This document shows, piece after piece, positions 22,560 to 34,183 of a DNA stretch of 64,000 nt. The notes under the pieces are model-generated. The model was not told the origin of the DNA. It saw nothing but the letters and a program-made list of their open reading frames with translations, and searched no databases. Position 1 is the stretch's first letter. Each line of letters begins with the position of its first letter. The position numbers and the translations under genes are program-made. This DNA comes from Coriaria nepalensis (Eukaryota; Streptophyta; Magnoliopsida; Cucurbitales; Coriariaceae): positions 30,833,209 through 30,897,208 of the forward strand of contig CP114482.1 of the NCBI GenBank assembly GCA_027186245.1, given 5' to 3'.

Positions 22560-23285
22560 ACTTGTTGGGATCTCATTTCTTCATTCAAACCGAGTACTCT
22601 TCCTAAACTGAGAACTTTTTCTTCCCAGACCGAGGTTTTTCATTTTCCTTCCCAGACCGAGACCTAATATAATATCTCTTAGTCTTAGGTTGATTTCATA
22701 TACTGAGGAAGTCGACCCCGTCAACCCCTTTTCCTATTAAAGGCATTGTCCCATCAACCCCCTTCATATATTAAAGGTGTTGACTTGTCGACCGTTTACA
22801 CATTGAGGGCGTCGACCCCATTGACCCCCTTTGTATAATACAGGCGTCGACTTGTCGACCTTTTGCCTCTTAAGGGTGTCTACCCTTTGCATGTTATAGG
22901 CGTCAACCCTACATCTAAACCTTAACCTATTATGACCTTGCTCACCTAATAAGATGCATGAACCTTGATTTCATCTTATATCTTATACTTTATAGATTCT
23001 ACCCTTATCCTCGACCTATCATCAAGAAATAACAATTTTCAAGCTCAAAAATAGAGAGTTTTTACCAGCAGTAACCTTCAGCTTGTATTGTCCTCTATGT
23101 CTGATTCTTCACTTTCACTCTCTAAGATTTCAGATTACAGAAGAAAAAAGGGATTTTGAGCTTCACTCAATTTTTCTTAGGAACTAACAAAATGTTCAGG
23201 AATTTGCTAACCAGCACGATACTAGAACTAAGAGGGAATAGTATTTTCTACTTTAGTAGCTGACAGCACTTCTAGATTGCTTAAA
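22560..23285 (-). repeat. gypsy LTR fragment with GTCGAC subrepeats
   Basis: It begins with CCCAGACCGAGnTTTT-type subrepeats like those at the gypsy 1 LTR ends (14047-14166, 5886-5960). At about 22690-22910 follows a run of loosely periodic units (about 40-45 bp) carrying GTCGACCCC or GTTGACTTGTCGACC, as also seen at 6197-6290. No coding frame. Its junction with copia B gag near 23285 truncates that element. Confidence 0.6.
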
Positions 23286-23289
23286 GGAA

Positions 23290-24170
23290 ACATAAGCCTA
23301 GAACATACCCGAAAACACATCTTGCTTCTTCTTCGGAAGAGAAGCTAGATAGGTCTTACAATTATGCTTCCAATTCCTGATCTCACCATAATGGAAAGAG
23401 TTTCCATCATTACCTTCGTTGTTCTTACTTGTGACCTTCTTTTCCTTAAGAGATCCACCATTGTCTCGTTTCTTAAACTTGGCTTTGCCTTTCTCGGCTT
23501 GGGGTTTCCCATGAGAAACATAGTCTTGTCCATTGTTTTGAGATATCCCTTAGCCATTTGCAATATTTTTAATAGTTCATAAAGAGTTTGTGTTACCCTA
23601 TTCATCTAATATCTATTCAAAACAAACATGGAGAATGGCTCGTTGAGTGATTGGATGATCAAATCATTTGATAGCTCAAAGCCCAAACTGAAACCTAGAC
23701 CTTCTAGTTTCTCGATGAGCCCAATCATTTTAAGAACATGTTCCCCAAAAGGTGACCCCTCAGTCATCTTCATATGAAACAATGGCTTTGAGGTGTCATA
23801 CTTTTTAGTTTGACTATCTTCACCCCAGATCACATCTAGGTTGTCAATAATCTCTATGGCCTACATATTTTCATATTACCTTCAAAGCTTGTTCTACATA
23901 GGTGCAAGCATGATGCATTGCACTTCATCCTCTTGAATCATCCATTATCACAAGCAGCTTTCTCTTTAGCACTTGCTCCCTCTTCGGGAACAGTCATGAC
24001 CCTTTGGTTAAGAACTTCAACAAGTTTTTGATGTCTGAAAACTATTCTCAATTTCCTATGCTTATCCTTATAGTTAGATCTAACTAACTTATTGTGTTCG
24101 AGAATTGAATGCAATGAACTATTTATCTTATCTACTTTAATGAGAATACAATAATCATAACATAAATAAC
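23290..24170 (-). pseudogene. copia B gag
   Basis: A largely open minus-strand frame reads SKPLFHMKMTEGSPFGEHVL, MIGLIEKLEGLGFSLGFELS, SLNEPFSMFVLN, one stop at about 23606, then MNRVTQTLYELLKILQMAKG and KAKPSLRN. After a frameshift near 23390 the zinc-knuckle zone reads CFHYGEIRNWKHNCKTYLAS, with one Cys as Tyr. This is the UBN2-type gag of Ty1/copia. Everything 3' of gag is lost at the gypsy LTR junction. The gag N-terminus lies at about 24050-24170 in decayed form. Confidence 0.87.
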
Positions 24171-24900
24171 AGAGTAAATTCTATCAACTACTAAAATTAA
24201 GAGACTATTTCATTTTAGTTAAGCTCCCATAATTTTGTTACAATCCACTTTACCCTTATAATTAGACTGGGAAAAACTCCTTTTTCCTAGTTGGCAAAGG
24301 ATTCCTATATCAAATATTATGGTTGCATGTGTCTATAGCCAGCCACATAAATATACAATGCAGTGAAATATTTTTCTAATTACATCACATGTAACTCCTT
24401 TATTATGTCTCTAGGAGCCCATAGTCCACGTGTCTATACCCAACTATGTCCCCTAGTAAAGCTTAACCCAAAATATTTTTGTGACATAACAACTACTCGA
24501 ACTAATATTCTTTATGTATCCATAGAAGAATATAGTTATAATATTGCAATCACATAAATCTTATGCATTTATATAACAAATGAACTCATAGATTAATTCC
24601 CTGTGTCCATAGTCGATTAAATAATTTATTAGTCTCGAATTCGCTATGACGTCTTCGAAGGCACTATGTATGACACTACATAGTTTACAAGCTCAGTACA
24701 ATTAGGAAGGGATTTATTATTCAATGGTCTCATTATGATATTTCTATACATACATAATCTTTATGGCTTTTCAAAATATTGAGATTCTATATTAAAATAC
24801 TTATGTATGCATCTTACAAATCATACATGTTTCGAATTAAACAATTTAATCAACATGCATATTATCATCAATTACATTCAATATCTTATTATGCTCAGTA
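24171..24900 (-). other. copia B untranslated leader (3' part)
   Basis: It matches, in the same orientation, the leader of copia E at about 44640-45400 (GTGACATAACAACTACTCGA, GGGAAAAACTCCTTTT, CACATGTAACTCCTTT) and, inverted, the leader of copia C at about 29950-30640. No long frame. An opposite-strand LTR fragment (24901-26037) splits it from its 5' part. Confidence 0.75.
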
Positions 24901-26037
24901 TGAAAGTATAATACCCATCAAGCCAATCGAGTTTGACCCAATAAGGTTATTTACTTATGTGAATCAGTCTTGATCTGTATGTTATCAACTAAACTAAATA
25001 GTCCGTATTTAAATGAGCATTTTGTCTGTCATATTATTTGTCATTATGCTAGAAATAATATTGTATGCATATTATTTATATGACATGCCTGATAGATTCC
25101 CCGATCTTAGATATACACTTAAAATCATAATAGCAATCTCGTTCAGTGAGTCCAAGTAGTTTAACGTCTATGACCTAAAATATTCATAGTCATATAACTG
25201 TCATGATCGATAATGACAATTCAGAAATACTATTACATGCACAATCATCTTCAAGAGAATAATGATATTCTCATAATCATCGATATTAAAGAATATTGTT
25301 AGAGGCATCTAGATAATTAGTAAAAACTTAACCATTGAACGTGATCACTCAATAAGGTTGAATGGTAATAATATTAACTATTGATGAGCCTTGTCAAGTG
25401 GCTATTGTACTTGTTATTCTCTGACATTAGTTCAACACGGTACGGACGTATAGGATATGATGCTTTGATATCACTGAACATAGCCTTGTTTAAGGGTTAC
25501 TAAAAAGGTGAACCATTGGGGATGTATTCTTGTACGGGTAGTTTGTATGGTGATAAGATATGATACATAACCTCTATATTTGAGGAAGAGTCTTATGAGT
25601 GATGTACCTTTATGCAACAATGAAATCCTTGCACAAGTTAGTATGGTATGAAAAGAGTTTTTGTAAATCTATTGTCTGGTTGCATAAGAACTCACATGAT
25701 TCATATGATCAGTTTAGTAGGGTTTAACAGATAAACTATGCTCTAGAACTGATTGGGACTATGGTATAGATAGAAGGATTAGATTGGTATTATAATAGTC
25801 ACGACATGTTCTTTTGGAGGTTCCAAACTACTTCCCATTTCACAGGTAGTCTATGCACCTTGTTAGAAGCTAACTTAGGCTTGGTTGTTTAAGTTAATTG
25901 ATCATGTAGATGATTGAATTAACTATTTAATTTAAAATTTGTTTTGAGGGCAAACGGTGTGTAGATTGGATAAAACACATATGTTATTGTGCAGCCCACC
26001 TACAAGAGAAATATAGAACCTATTCTATCACACACAT
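24901..26037 (+). repeat. LTR fragment of the copia B/C/E family, inserted in copia B leader
   Basis: It starts TGAAAGTATAATACCCATCA, the LTR 5' end of this family, and follows the LTR at 53244 for about half its length (GGTACGGACGTATAGG, CTTGTACGGGTAGTTTG, CCCACCTACAAG). It stops near 26037 before the LTR 3' half. Plus orientation inside a minus-strand leader. Confidence 0.8.
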
Positions 26038-26233
26038 AAGGACAAAGGATTACGGTAAAATTAAATTAAATATTGATTAAGCTAGTTTAACAATTAAATT
26101 AAATATTACATTAACACTAACAATATTTTCGAAGTTATTAAATTGTTTTGAGTTTTGAACTCTTTCAAAACCAAGAAATGTTTAAGTTGTTGGAAAACTT
26201 CCCAAAATTTAGAATGCTTTCTGGCATACTCAA
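26038..26233 (-). other. copia B leader (5' part)
   Basis: AT-rich untranslated leader between the inserted LTR fragment and the PBS. It shares GTTGTTGGAAAAACTTCC with the copia E leader at about 45800. Confidence 0.65.
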
Positions 26234-26246
26234 GCTCTAATACCAC
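26234..26246 (-). other. copia B primer-binding site
   Basis: The minus strand reads GTGGTATTAGAGC, initiator tRNA-Met type with one change, directly after the LTR end ACTTATA. Confidence 0.85.
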
Positions 26247-28379
26247 TATAAGTCGATGAACCTCTTTGAACCCTAAGTAGAAGTGTCATTTCAAAAAATT
26301 GACTTTCGGGTTCTCTATTTAACCGGACCACACCAAGATCCAAGTCGATGAAAATGAATATAAAACTCATCCTGAATTCCATTATTGATTATTGAAAATA
26401 AAAAGCTAAATAGAGTAATGAAAAAAGGAGTAAAAGAAGCAAAGAAGCAGGAATTTATACCTAACTTCAACTCTACCAAAATCGGACAGTTTTCACACAA
26501 CTCCTAACTGTCATTGCCCTCCTCCTTGAGCCACCGCCACTACCTGTTTATCTGTTCCAAGTTGTTAATCAACCTCTAACACAAGTCCACTCGAACAGTA
26601 ACTCTCAAGGGTGATTTCTTGTTTCGATCACAACTCATAAGAAAGAAACATGGAAGAGAAGAAAGGTTTTGAAGTTGAATGCTTGAAGAGAACTTTTCTC
26701 TCCAAACACACACTCTCCCTCTCTTCTAAGTGACATGGCAAAGGTATGAAAAACCCTAGGGAAGAGTGCCATCATATTAGGAATATCTCTTGGGCCAATC
26801 ACAATTGGGCTTCAAGGCTTGTTTGCCTGCTCAAGTTTCCTATGTATGTTTTAATTACCATTTTTTATAAAATTACAACAAGCTTATAATTTTAAATTAA
26901 TGTGTAACTTTACTTGGTAAATTAAAGGCTTTTAATTTGACCATTTCCTTGTAGGCCCAGTTTGATTTATTAAAACTTTAATGACCAATTGAGATTTTCT
27001 CTTGACTCGAAAAATATTGTTTGAATTTATTTATTAAATCTTCATTTAATAAACTTATCTATTCAATCTAATATTTTTCTAATTATTTATTTAATTTCAA
27101 TTTATATCTAAATTACGCTTTGTACATGCTACTGGTGCTGGTGTGTTCTAAATTTAATAATCTAAATTAATTAATAAGTTAACAGTTAAATCAACTTCTC
27201 CAAAAATGAGTAAAAATTCTCTAACTTAGATTTCAACTGAGATCCAATCATCCATACGTGTGTGACCGAATATGTTCTATACTATGCTAGTAGGTGGCCC
27301 CACAACAACTTTTAGTTTTTATCCATTCAAATGAATTGACCATTTAGACTTTAAAAATACTTTTAAGTCAAATAGTTAATATGACCAGTTTTTGTGATCA
27401 ATTAACTGTAAACCACCAGTCTCACATTAGCCTCTAGCAAGACATGTGGGTCACCCATGTAATGAGAAGTATGAGGAATCTCCATAAGAATTGTTGATGA
27501 CCATTACATACTAGATTGATCCTTCCATCTATTTATGGTCCCATATAGTCCTAGTTTGGTTGAACTATTAAACCCTACTCGGCTAACATTATGAATCATA
27601 TGATCCTTTAATAGACAATGGATTTATAGGAACTCTTTTCATACCATACTACTTTACCCAAACATTTTTTTATTGCATAAGATATATTATTTATAGAACT
27701 GTTGCTCTAATATAGAGGTGATGGATCTTATCACCCTACAGAGTTTCCATACAAGAACACATGCCCACTGGTTAATCTTTAGTAACCCATGGCGAGAGTC
27801 ATGTTGAATGATATCAACGCACAATATTCCATACGTAAGCACTGTGGTGGTATTATATTTGAGAGTCACATTTACTATGGTTACTAGACAAATGTCATTA
27901 ACAGTCAGTAAAATTACTAATGAGATTTGTAAAGTGATCACATTCTTAACTATATCTCTATTAATCACCTACATGCCTATCCTAGTATTCTTAAATAACG
28001 ATGATCATGAGAACATCAATCATTATTCTTTTAAAGATGATAGCACATGTAATAGTCTCTCTGGATTGTCGTTATGACAATTTTATAACTATGAGCAATT
28101 TGGATCTTAGATTTAAGCTACCTTCGATCTCATAGTGCATGATCATCAATGTGATTCCATGTGGATGTCCAAGACTCTTGAATCTATCAAGTATGCCACA
28201 CATTTAATCATGCATATAATTGTTATTTTCAACATAAAAACAGTAATAAATAATTACATGCACAATCAAATGCTATGTATTCAATGATGTTGATAACTTA
28301 TATAGCTTAAGATTAACTCTCATAAGTATTTGACTCTATTTGGTCATACCTAACGAGCTAGACAAACATTATACTTTCA
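26247..28379 (-). repeat. copia B 5' LTR
   Basis: A complete 2.13 kb LTR. The minus strand starts TGAAAGTATAATGTTTGTC at 28379 and ends ACTTATA beside the PBS; the terminal CA has decayed to TA. It matches the copia E LTRs (38675-40774, 46633-48735) throughout, for example the CCTCTATATTAGAG-like block and CTCATGATCATCGTT zone. Confidence 0.85.
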
Positions 28380-28445
28380 AAAGTTCCACCTAATAAGTTA
28401 AGTGAGAAATTGGGTTTAATCTCCCTTAAATTGCCGACCATGTAT

Positions 28446-28758
28446 TGAAAGTGTAATGTCTGTCGAGCCAAAAAAAGCAGTGGCAGTGTCTCATGGTGGC
28501 AACAGCAGTGGTGGCATGGTGGTGGTGGCAGCAGCGCTTGGAGAGAATAAGGGTGAAATTATGTCTTGAATTTGGAGGAGCTTGTGGGCTAGGTATCTCT
28601 TTCTTCTCTCATTTCATTTTCAGATTTAGAGTCTATTGGAAATTTGAAAATGCACATAGCATCAAACCCCAAATTTTGGTAGTCGTTGGATCGGATGTCT
28701 GGTCCATTTTTCAAAAATGGATTTTGTCCCATTATGTGTAAAGGGCCATACACTTACA
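28446..28758 (+). repeat. copia C 5' LTR, internally deleted
   Basis: It begins TGAAAGTGTAATGTCTGTCG, the family's LTR start. After about 25 bp it jumps to the GC-rich 3' part of the LTR (GGTGGTGGTGGCAGCAGCG), and it ends CACTTACA at the PBS. Only 313 bp remain of about 2.1 kb. The two termini fix the boundaries of copia C. Confidence 0.72.
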
Positions 28759-28759
28759 A

Positions 28760-28771
28760 TAGTATCAGAGC
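28760..28771 (+). other. copia C primer-binding site
   Basis: TAGTATCAGAGC, one mismatch to TGGTATCAGAGC (initiator tRNA-Met), 1 nt after the LTR end. Confidence 0.85.
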
Positions 28772-30675
28772 TCTAGTTTGTATGCCGGAGTTCTAGGTGG
28801 AATCTATCAAATGCTTGTATGAGAAAATTTATGATTTTTGGCTTTGATTTTAGTGAATATACATGCTAGCGGGATTTTTTTAAAAGTGACCCAAAACTTT
28901 TTTTTGGATTTGATTTTCATATTTTTGAACTTGGTTACATAAGGGAACTATAACAAAACCATTGGGAAGTTTTGGTCTACCACCAGCACCAACAAGGGCG
29001 GCAGCCCACCGCGTGTGCCTCGTCGCTCGCCAGCAGACACATGGCAGTGGCAACGTTCACCCATGATGAGGCGGCAATATTGAGGTGAGTCTAAATCCCT
29101 TCTTGGGTGGTTATGGGACCCGAATGTTGATGGGTAAAGTCTGGTTTTGAAAAATGGGCCTCAATCTTTTAAAAGTCTAGAAAATCATTGGAACATTAAA
29201 TTCATAAAAAATTTGGAATGTCCAAAATCTTTTTCGGAATTTGAAGTTTTGGGTTATAAGCATTGATGATGATTGGCATGAAATTAATATGTTAAAAGGT
29301 TGTAAGATATTAAATTTTAAGTCAATCAATCTTAATAAGCATTTAAGTATTTTAATTTGAAAAATTAAATATGACCTTTATGATGTAAAGTTTTAATTTG
29401 AATGCTTTGTGATTGGATTCTAGAATTAATGCATTATAAGGATTTTTAATTTATTGAAAGAGTTCTTCAAATTATAAACACTTATAAAGTTTCAATTCTC
29501 TTGAATTAGAAAGAGTTCTAATTTAAAATAAGATTTTTTCAACAAGCATAGCTTATATTTTGAAATCTAGAAAGTGTTCAAGGTTAGAAAATTAATGATT
29601 TTATTGATATCCTTAAAGTGTTAAGGTTATATCAATTTGAAAGTTATTAAACCTTAAGAATGCTTGCAACTTTAAGGATGTCCTTAAAGTTTTAAGAAAA
29701 CATCAAAAATTAAAAGTTGCACTTTCTCAAAAAAAACTAATGACTATATAGATATCCTTAAAGTATTAATGAAAAATCTAATTAAATAGTTGCACTAGTT
29801 TATACACATAATCCATGAATATTATTTAATTGATTAAGAGTTAATCATATATATCAATTTTGAAATTTAATTATTATATATAGGCCAAAAATCACATATG
29901 ACACATAGAATTGAACATGTATGATTGTTTAACATGCGTAGAATTGTTTAGTCAAGTGTTACATGTGAACATATATGACTGTGATATTGTATGCTTGAAT
30001 GTTTTATATGTATTTTCTCATTACATTGAAAGGAATTAAAATTATGCATATATACTGACACACCGATAAAAACTAAATCCCTTCTCTGATAATATGAAGT
30101 TTGTAGACCATATAAAAAAGTCTTTTATCATGTCTTCCAAAGCATTACTCTTAACTCAATATTAATATTTCATTTAATCGGCTATGGACATATAGGGGTG
30201 AATAATTTATTAATATGTGGGTTATGTAGTTAACATATTGCATTAGATACATTGAGAGCATAAGATGCTTGTGATTACAGTATTCCAACATTTCTCCTAT
30301 GGACAAATAGGAAATTAGTTCGAGTAATTGCTACGTCACAAAGAATGTTTGGATTAAGTTGTTTAAGGACATATGGAACCATGTTCTTCTAGAAGCTGTT
30401 TAAGGAGTTGTATGAGATGCAACTATGAAAGTTTTTTCATTTCCTTATATATTTGTTAGTTTGACTATAAACATGTGGGACTTTAATATTTGATATAAGG
30501 GTCTTTTACCCACTAGGAAAAAATAGTTTTTCCCTATTCACTTAAGAGGGTAAAGTGGATTGTAATAAAATAGTGGGAGTATATCCAAAATTAAACTGTC
30601 TCTTGATTTTAGATAGTTGATGTAGCTTACTTAATTACTTATGCATTGGATTGTTTATTCTTTTAAATAATAAAC
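28772..30675 (+). other. copia C untranslated leader
   Basis: About 1.9 kb without a coding frame, a long leader also seen in copia B and E. A GC-rich island at about 28985-29085 (CCCACCGCGTGTGCC) matches an island in copia E (about 46320-46420). AT-rich repeats with GATATCCTTAAAGT lie at about 29600-29790. Confidence 0.7.
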
Positions 30676-30805
30676 ATGATGAATAGTTCGTTATATTCAA
30701 TCTTGGAAAAAAATAATTTAGTTAAAGCTAACTATAGAGATTGGCGAAAGGAACTGAAAATAGTTCTCAGACATGAAAAGCTTTATGAGATTCTTACTTT
30801 TCTAG
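30676..30805 (+). pseudogene. copia C gag N-terminus
   Basis: ATGATG at 30676 opens a frame MMNSSLYSILEKNNLVKANY, then RDWRKELKIVLRHEKLYEIL: the copia gag start (LxxxNYxxWxxxLKIVLxxEKxxYxL). It runs into gypsy 2 protease after LTFLE. The rest of this gag lies at 36690-37130. Confidence 0.82.
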
Positions 30806-32510
30806 AAGATTTGATAGTGATTCAATTTTATTAGAAAGTTCATTAGTTGTAAACACACTAACAGGAGAGGCCATAGTGGCAGATCGAGTCAATAAGGGTT
30901 ATTTGGTTTTTGTGGGTAATCATGAATTGCATGTTGATCTCATTCAGTTGGATATACTTGATTTTGATGTGATTCTTGGTATGGATTGGTTAGTTGCTAG
31001 TCATGCTATAGCCGATTGTCATGATAAGTTTGTGAAGTTTAAACCTCGAGATATTTATAAGTTGTCTTTAAAGGGCTTACAATGCAACTCCTTATAGACT
31101 AATATCATCTCTTAAAGCGAGGAAGATGTTGAGAAATGGTTGTATTGCGTATTTAGCTTTTGTTCAAGGTACCGAAGTTAAAGATAGTAGTTTATCTAAC
31201 ATTCAAGTGGTTAATGTTTCTTGATGTATTTCCTGGAGATTTGCCTAGATTACCCCTAGATCAAGAGATAGAGTTCTATATTGATTTAGTTCTCATAACA
31301 AAGCATATATCTATTCCTCCATATTGAATGGTCCCAACATAACTAAAAGAGCTTAAGGAACAACTTCTTGACTTACTGGATAAGTGTTTTATTCATCCTA
31401 GCACTTCAACTTAGGGTGCTCCGGTCTAGTTTATTTGTAAGAAGGATGGTTCCCTTATAGGTGACCATTCGAAATGAATATCCACTACCATATATTGATG
31501 ATCTATTTGATCAACTTCATGGAGCCGTATGCTTTTCATAAATTAATCTTAGATTGGGTTATCATCAATTAAAAATAAGAAAGGAGGATATACCTAAGAT
31601 TGCATTTCATACTCATTATGGGCATTATGAGTTCTTAGTTATGTCTTTTAGGCTTACAAATGCCCATGTTGCATTCATGGGTTTTATGAATAAGGTATTT
31701 AAGATATTCTTAGATCACTTTGTGATTATTTTTATTAATGATATCTTGGTATAATCACAAAGTCAATAAGAACATGAATTACATTTTAGGACGATTCTTC
31801 CAAAGCTAAGAGAACATCAGTTCTTTGCAAAGTTGTAAGAAAGTGAATTTTGGTCATGTGATCTCTAAGGATGGACTCAGTGTAGATTCTCATAAAGTTG
31901 AAGTTGTTAAACAATAGCCTATGCCCACATCAGTAACATAAGTTGTAGCTTTCTTAGTTTGGCTGGCTATTATACGTATTTTATTGAAAACTTTTATCAT
32001 ATAGCAATACCTTTAACATGTCTCACACATAAGAATCTTAAGATTCAATGGATGAGTACATGTGAAGAGAGTTTTCAAAACTTGAAAGATTGTCTTAGCT
32101 CACTGCCAATTCCTGCTTTACCAATGAAAACATGTGGTTTCATTGATTATTGTGATGTTTTTCTAGTTGGACTTGGTTGTGTGTTAATGCAATGGTAGAG
32201 TTATTGCCTTTGGCTTTCGACAATTGAAGAATAATGAGCATAATTATCCAACTCGGGATTTAGAGATGGCAGTGGTAGTGTTTGCATTAAAAATATGGAT
32301 ACATTAGTTATATGGTGAGAGTTGTGAAATATATACATATCATAAGAGCTTAAGTATATATTTACTTAAAGGGGTCTAAATTTGAGGCAACATCATTGGT
32401 TGAAGTTGTTAAAAGACTATGATTGTACATTTTTATATCGTCTAGTAAAGAAAATGTAGTTGTAGATGGTTTTAGTAGGAAATCATTGGGTAGCATACCT
32501 CATATTACAG
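30806..32510 (+). pseudogene. gypsy 2 protease end, RT and RNase H
   Basis: The protease tail reads SSLVVNTLTGEAIVADRVNK, LDILDFDVILGMDWLVASHA. The RT reads [40 protein letters not shown] and the active-site box FINDILV, so one Asp of FIDD is Asn (about 31728). The connection reads FIENFYHIAIPLTCLTHKN. RNase H remains as [14 protein letters not shown] (about 32155) followed by decayed frames. Stops split it throughout. Confidence 0.86.
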
Positions 32511-32699
32511 TATGAAAGAGACCTTTGACATCCGAGTTACATTGTTTGACAGATAAAGGTCTTCAATTTGAAATAGTGATTCTGGGACTTCACTAGCCAA
32601 TGTGAGAGTTAGACTAGTTTTATTGGATCGAATCAAGGCTTCTCAATAGAGGGATCCTCATTATTTATGCGAGCTTCGAGATGAAGTTTTGAAACGAAA

Positions 32700-34030
32700 G
32701 CAAGAAGAGTTTACTATCGATGATGATAGAGTTCTCTAATTTTGAATTTGTCTGTGTACTAGATGTAGATGAGTCAGGACGTGAAATCTTAGAGGAAGCA
32801 CATCATGCATCATATACTATCAATTTGGATTCCATTAAGATGTATCATGATATTTGTGAATTATATTGGGGGAAAGTACGAAGAAGGATGTTGTAGATTA
32901 TGTTTCTAGATGTGTCTTGTATGCCAATAAGTGAAAGCTAATCATCAAAGTCCAGTGGGAACTCTTCAACCACTTCAAATACCTTGGTGGAAGGGAGAAT
33001 ATAACCATAGATTTTGTTACAGGTTTATCCCCAAGAAGTAAGAGTTATGACTATGTTTTAATGATTATAGATCGATTAACAAAATCACTCATTTCTTCCC
33101 ATTAGGACTACTTATAATGTTGCCTATCTCGCACAGATTTACATTGATCGCATAATATCTCTATATGATATTCCAGTTTTGATTATTTCATATTGAGGGA
33201 CTAGATTCACTTCAAGATTCTGGAGGAAATTAAATGAGGCATTTGGTACAAGATTAGGTATGATAATAACTTTCCATCCTCAATCTGATGGTCAATCAGA
33301 AAAAACTATACAGACACTAAAGGATATGCTTCGTGCTTTTGTGATGGACATGGGACCGAGTTAGAGTCATTATTTACCACTTATGGAGTTTGCATATAAC
33401 AATAGTTATCATCTACCATTAAAATAACACCTTTTGAGGCTTTGTATAGACATAGGAGTAGATCCCTTATTTGCTAGTTTGAAGTGGGTGAAAGAAAGCT
33501 GTTAGGACCAAAACTTGTTAAAGATGCATATGAAAAAGTTTAATTGATTCGAGAAAGGTTAGTTGCACCGCAAAGCCGATAAAAGGCATATGTAGATAAT
33601 CGACAATGTGATCTACGGTTTGAGGTTGGTGATCATGTCTTTGTTTAGGTTTTTTAACTAAGGATGTTATGAGATTTGGTAAGAAAGGAAATTTGAGTCT
33701 ACAGTAAATATGACCTTTTGAAATATTAGAGAAGATTAGGGTAGTAGCTTATCGATTAGGTCTTCCACCAACCCTTACAAATGTATCTCATTTTTTCATA
33801 TCTTAATGCTCGGAAATACTTACCTAGCCTGTCACATGTGTTGCAACTTGATTCGATTAAATTGAAAGAAGATATGTCATATAAGGAACAACCAGTTCAT
33901 ATTATTGATCATCAGTGAAGTACCTACGAAACAAGGATGTAGCTTTAGTGAAAGTCTTGTGGCATAATCACAATTATGAAGAAGCAACTTGGGTGGCAGA
34001 ATTGGAAATGTGAGAGAATACCCTCATTTG
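32700..34030 (+). pseudogene. gypsy 2 integrase
   Basis: The zinc-binding zone includes ILEEAHHASYTIN (about 32790). The core keeps GTRFTSRFWRKLNEAFGTRL, ITFHPQSDGQSEKTIQTLKD, ML and LPLMEFAYNNSYH (33200-33410). The second catalytic Asp region reads SY*G instead of SDRG. The tail ends near EATWVAELEM (about 33985), the usual last motif of Ty3 pol in this group. Confidence 0.85.
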
Positions 34031-34183
34031 TTCGTTGGTAGTGGTTAGCCATTAGTTCAGGTCATATATAGCATACATAACATTTTCTATTGCATATATA
34101 GTTGAAATTAACTTATTGCATACCATAATCTATATTATGAACATATTCACTATTCGGGACCAAATTGTTTTAGAGGAGGAGGT

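Larger units (their letters stand above)
30806..34183 (+). mobile_element. gypsy 2, 5'-truncated Ty3/gypsy element
   Basis: It starts in the middle of the protease, so its LTR, gag and catalytic DSGA motif are absent. It then gives RT, RNase H and integrase in order, and a polypurine tract (AGAGGAGGAGGT, about 34172-34183) before an LTR. It lies inside the copia C gag. More than twenty stops and frame changes are visible by eye. Confidence 0.85.

Noticed and set aside
28493..28741. 82-codon plus-strand frame
   Set aside because: Falls wholly within the deleted copia C LTR; composition reflects GTGGTGGTGG repeats.
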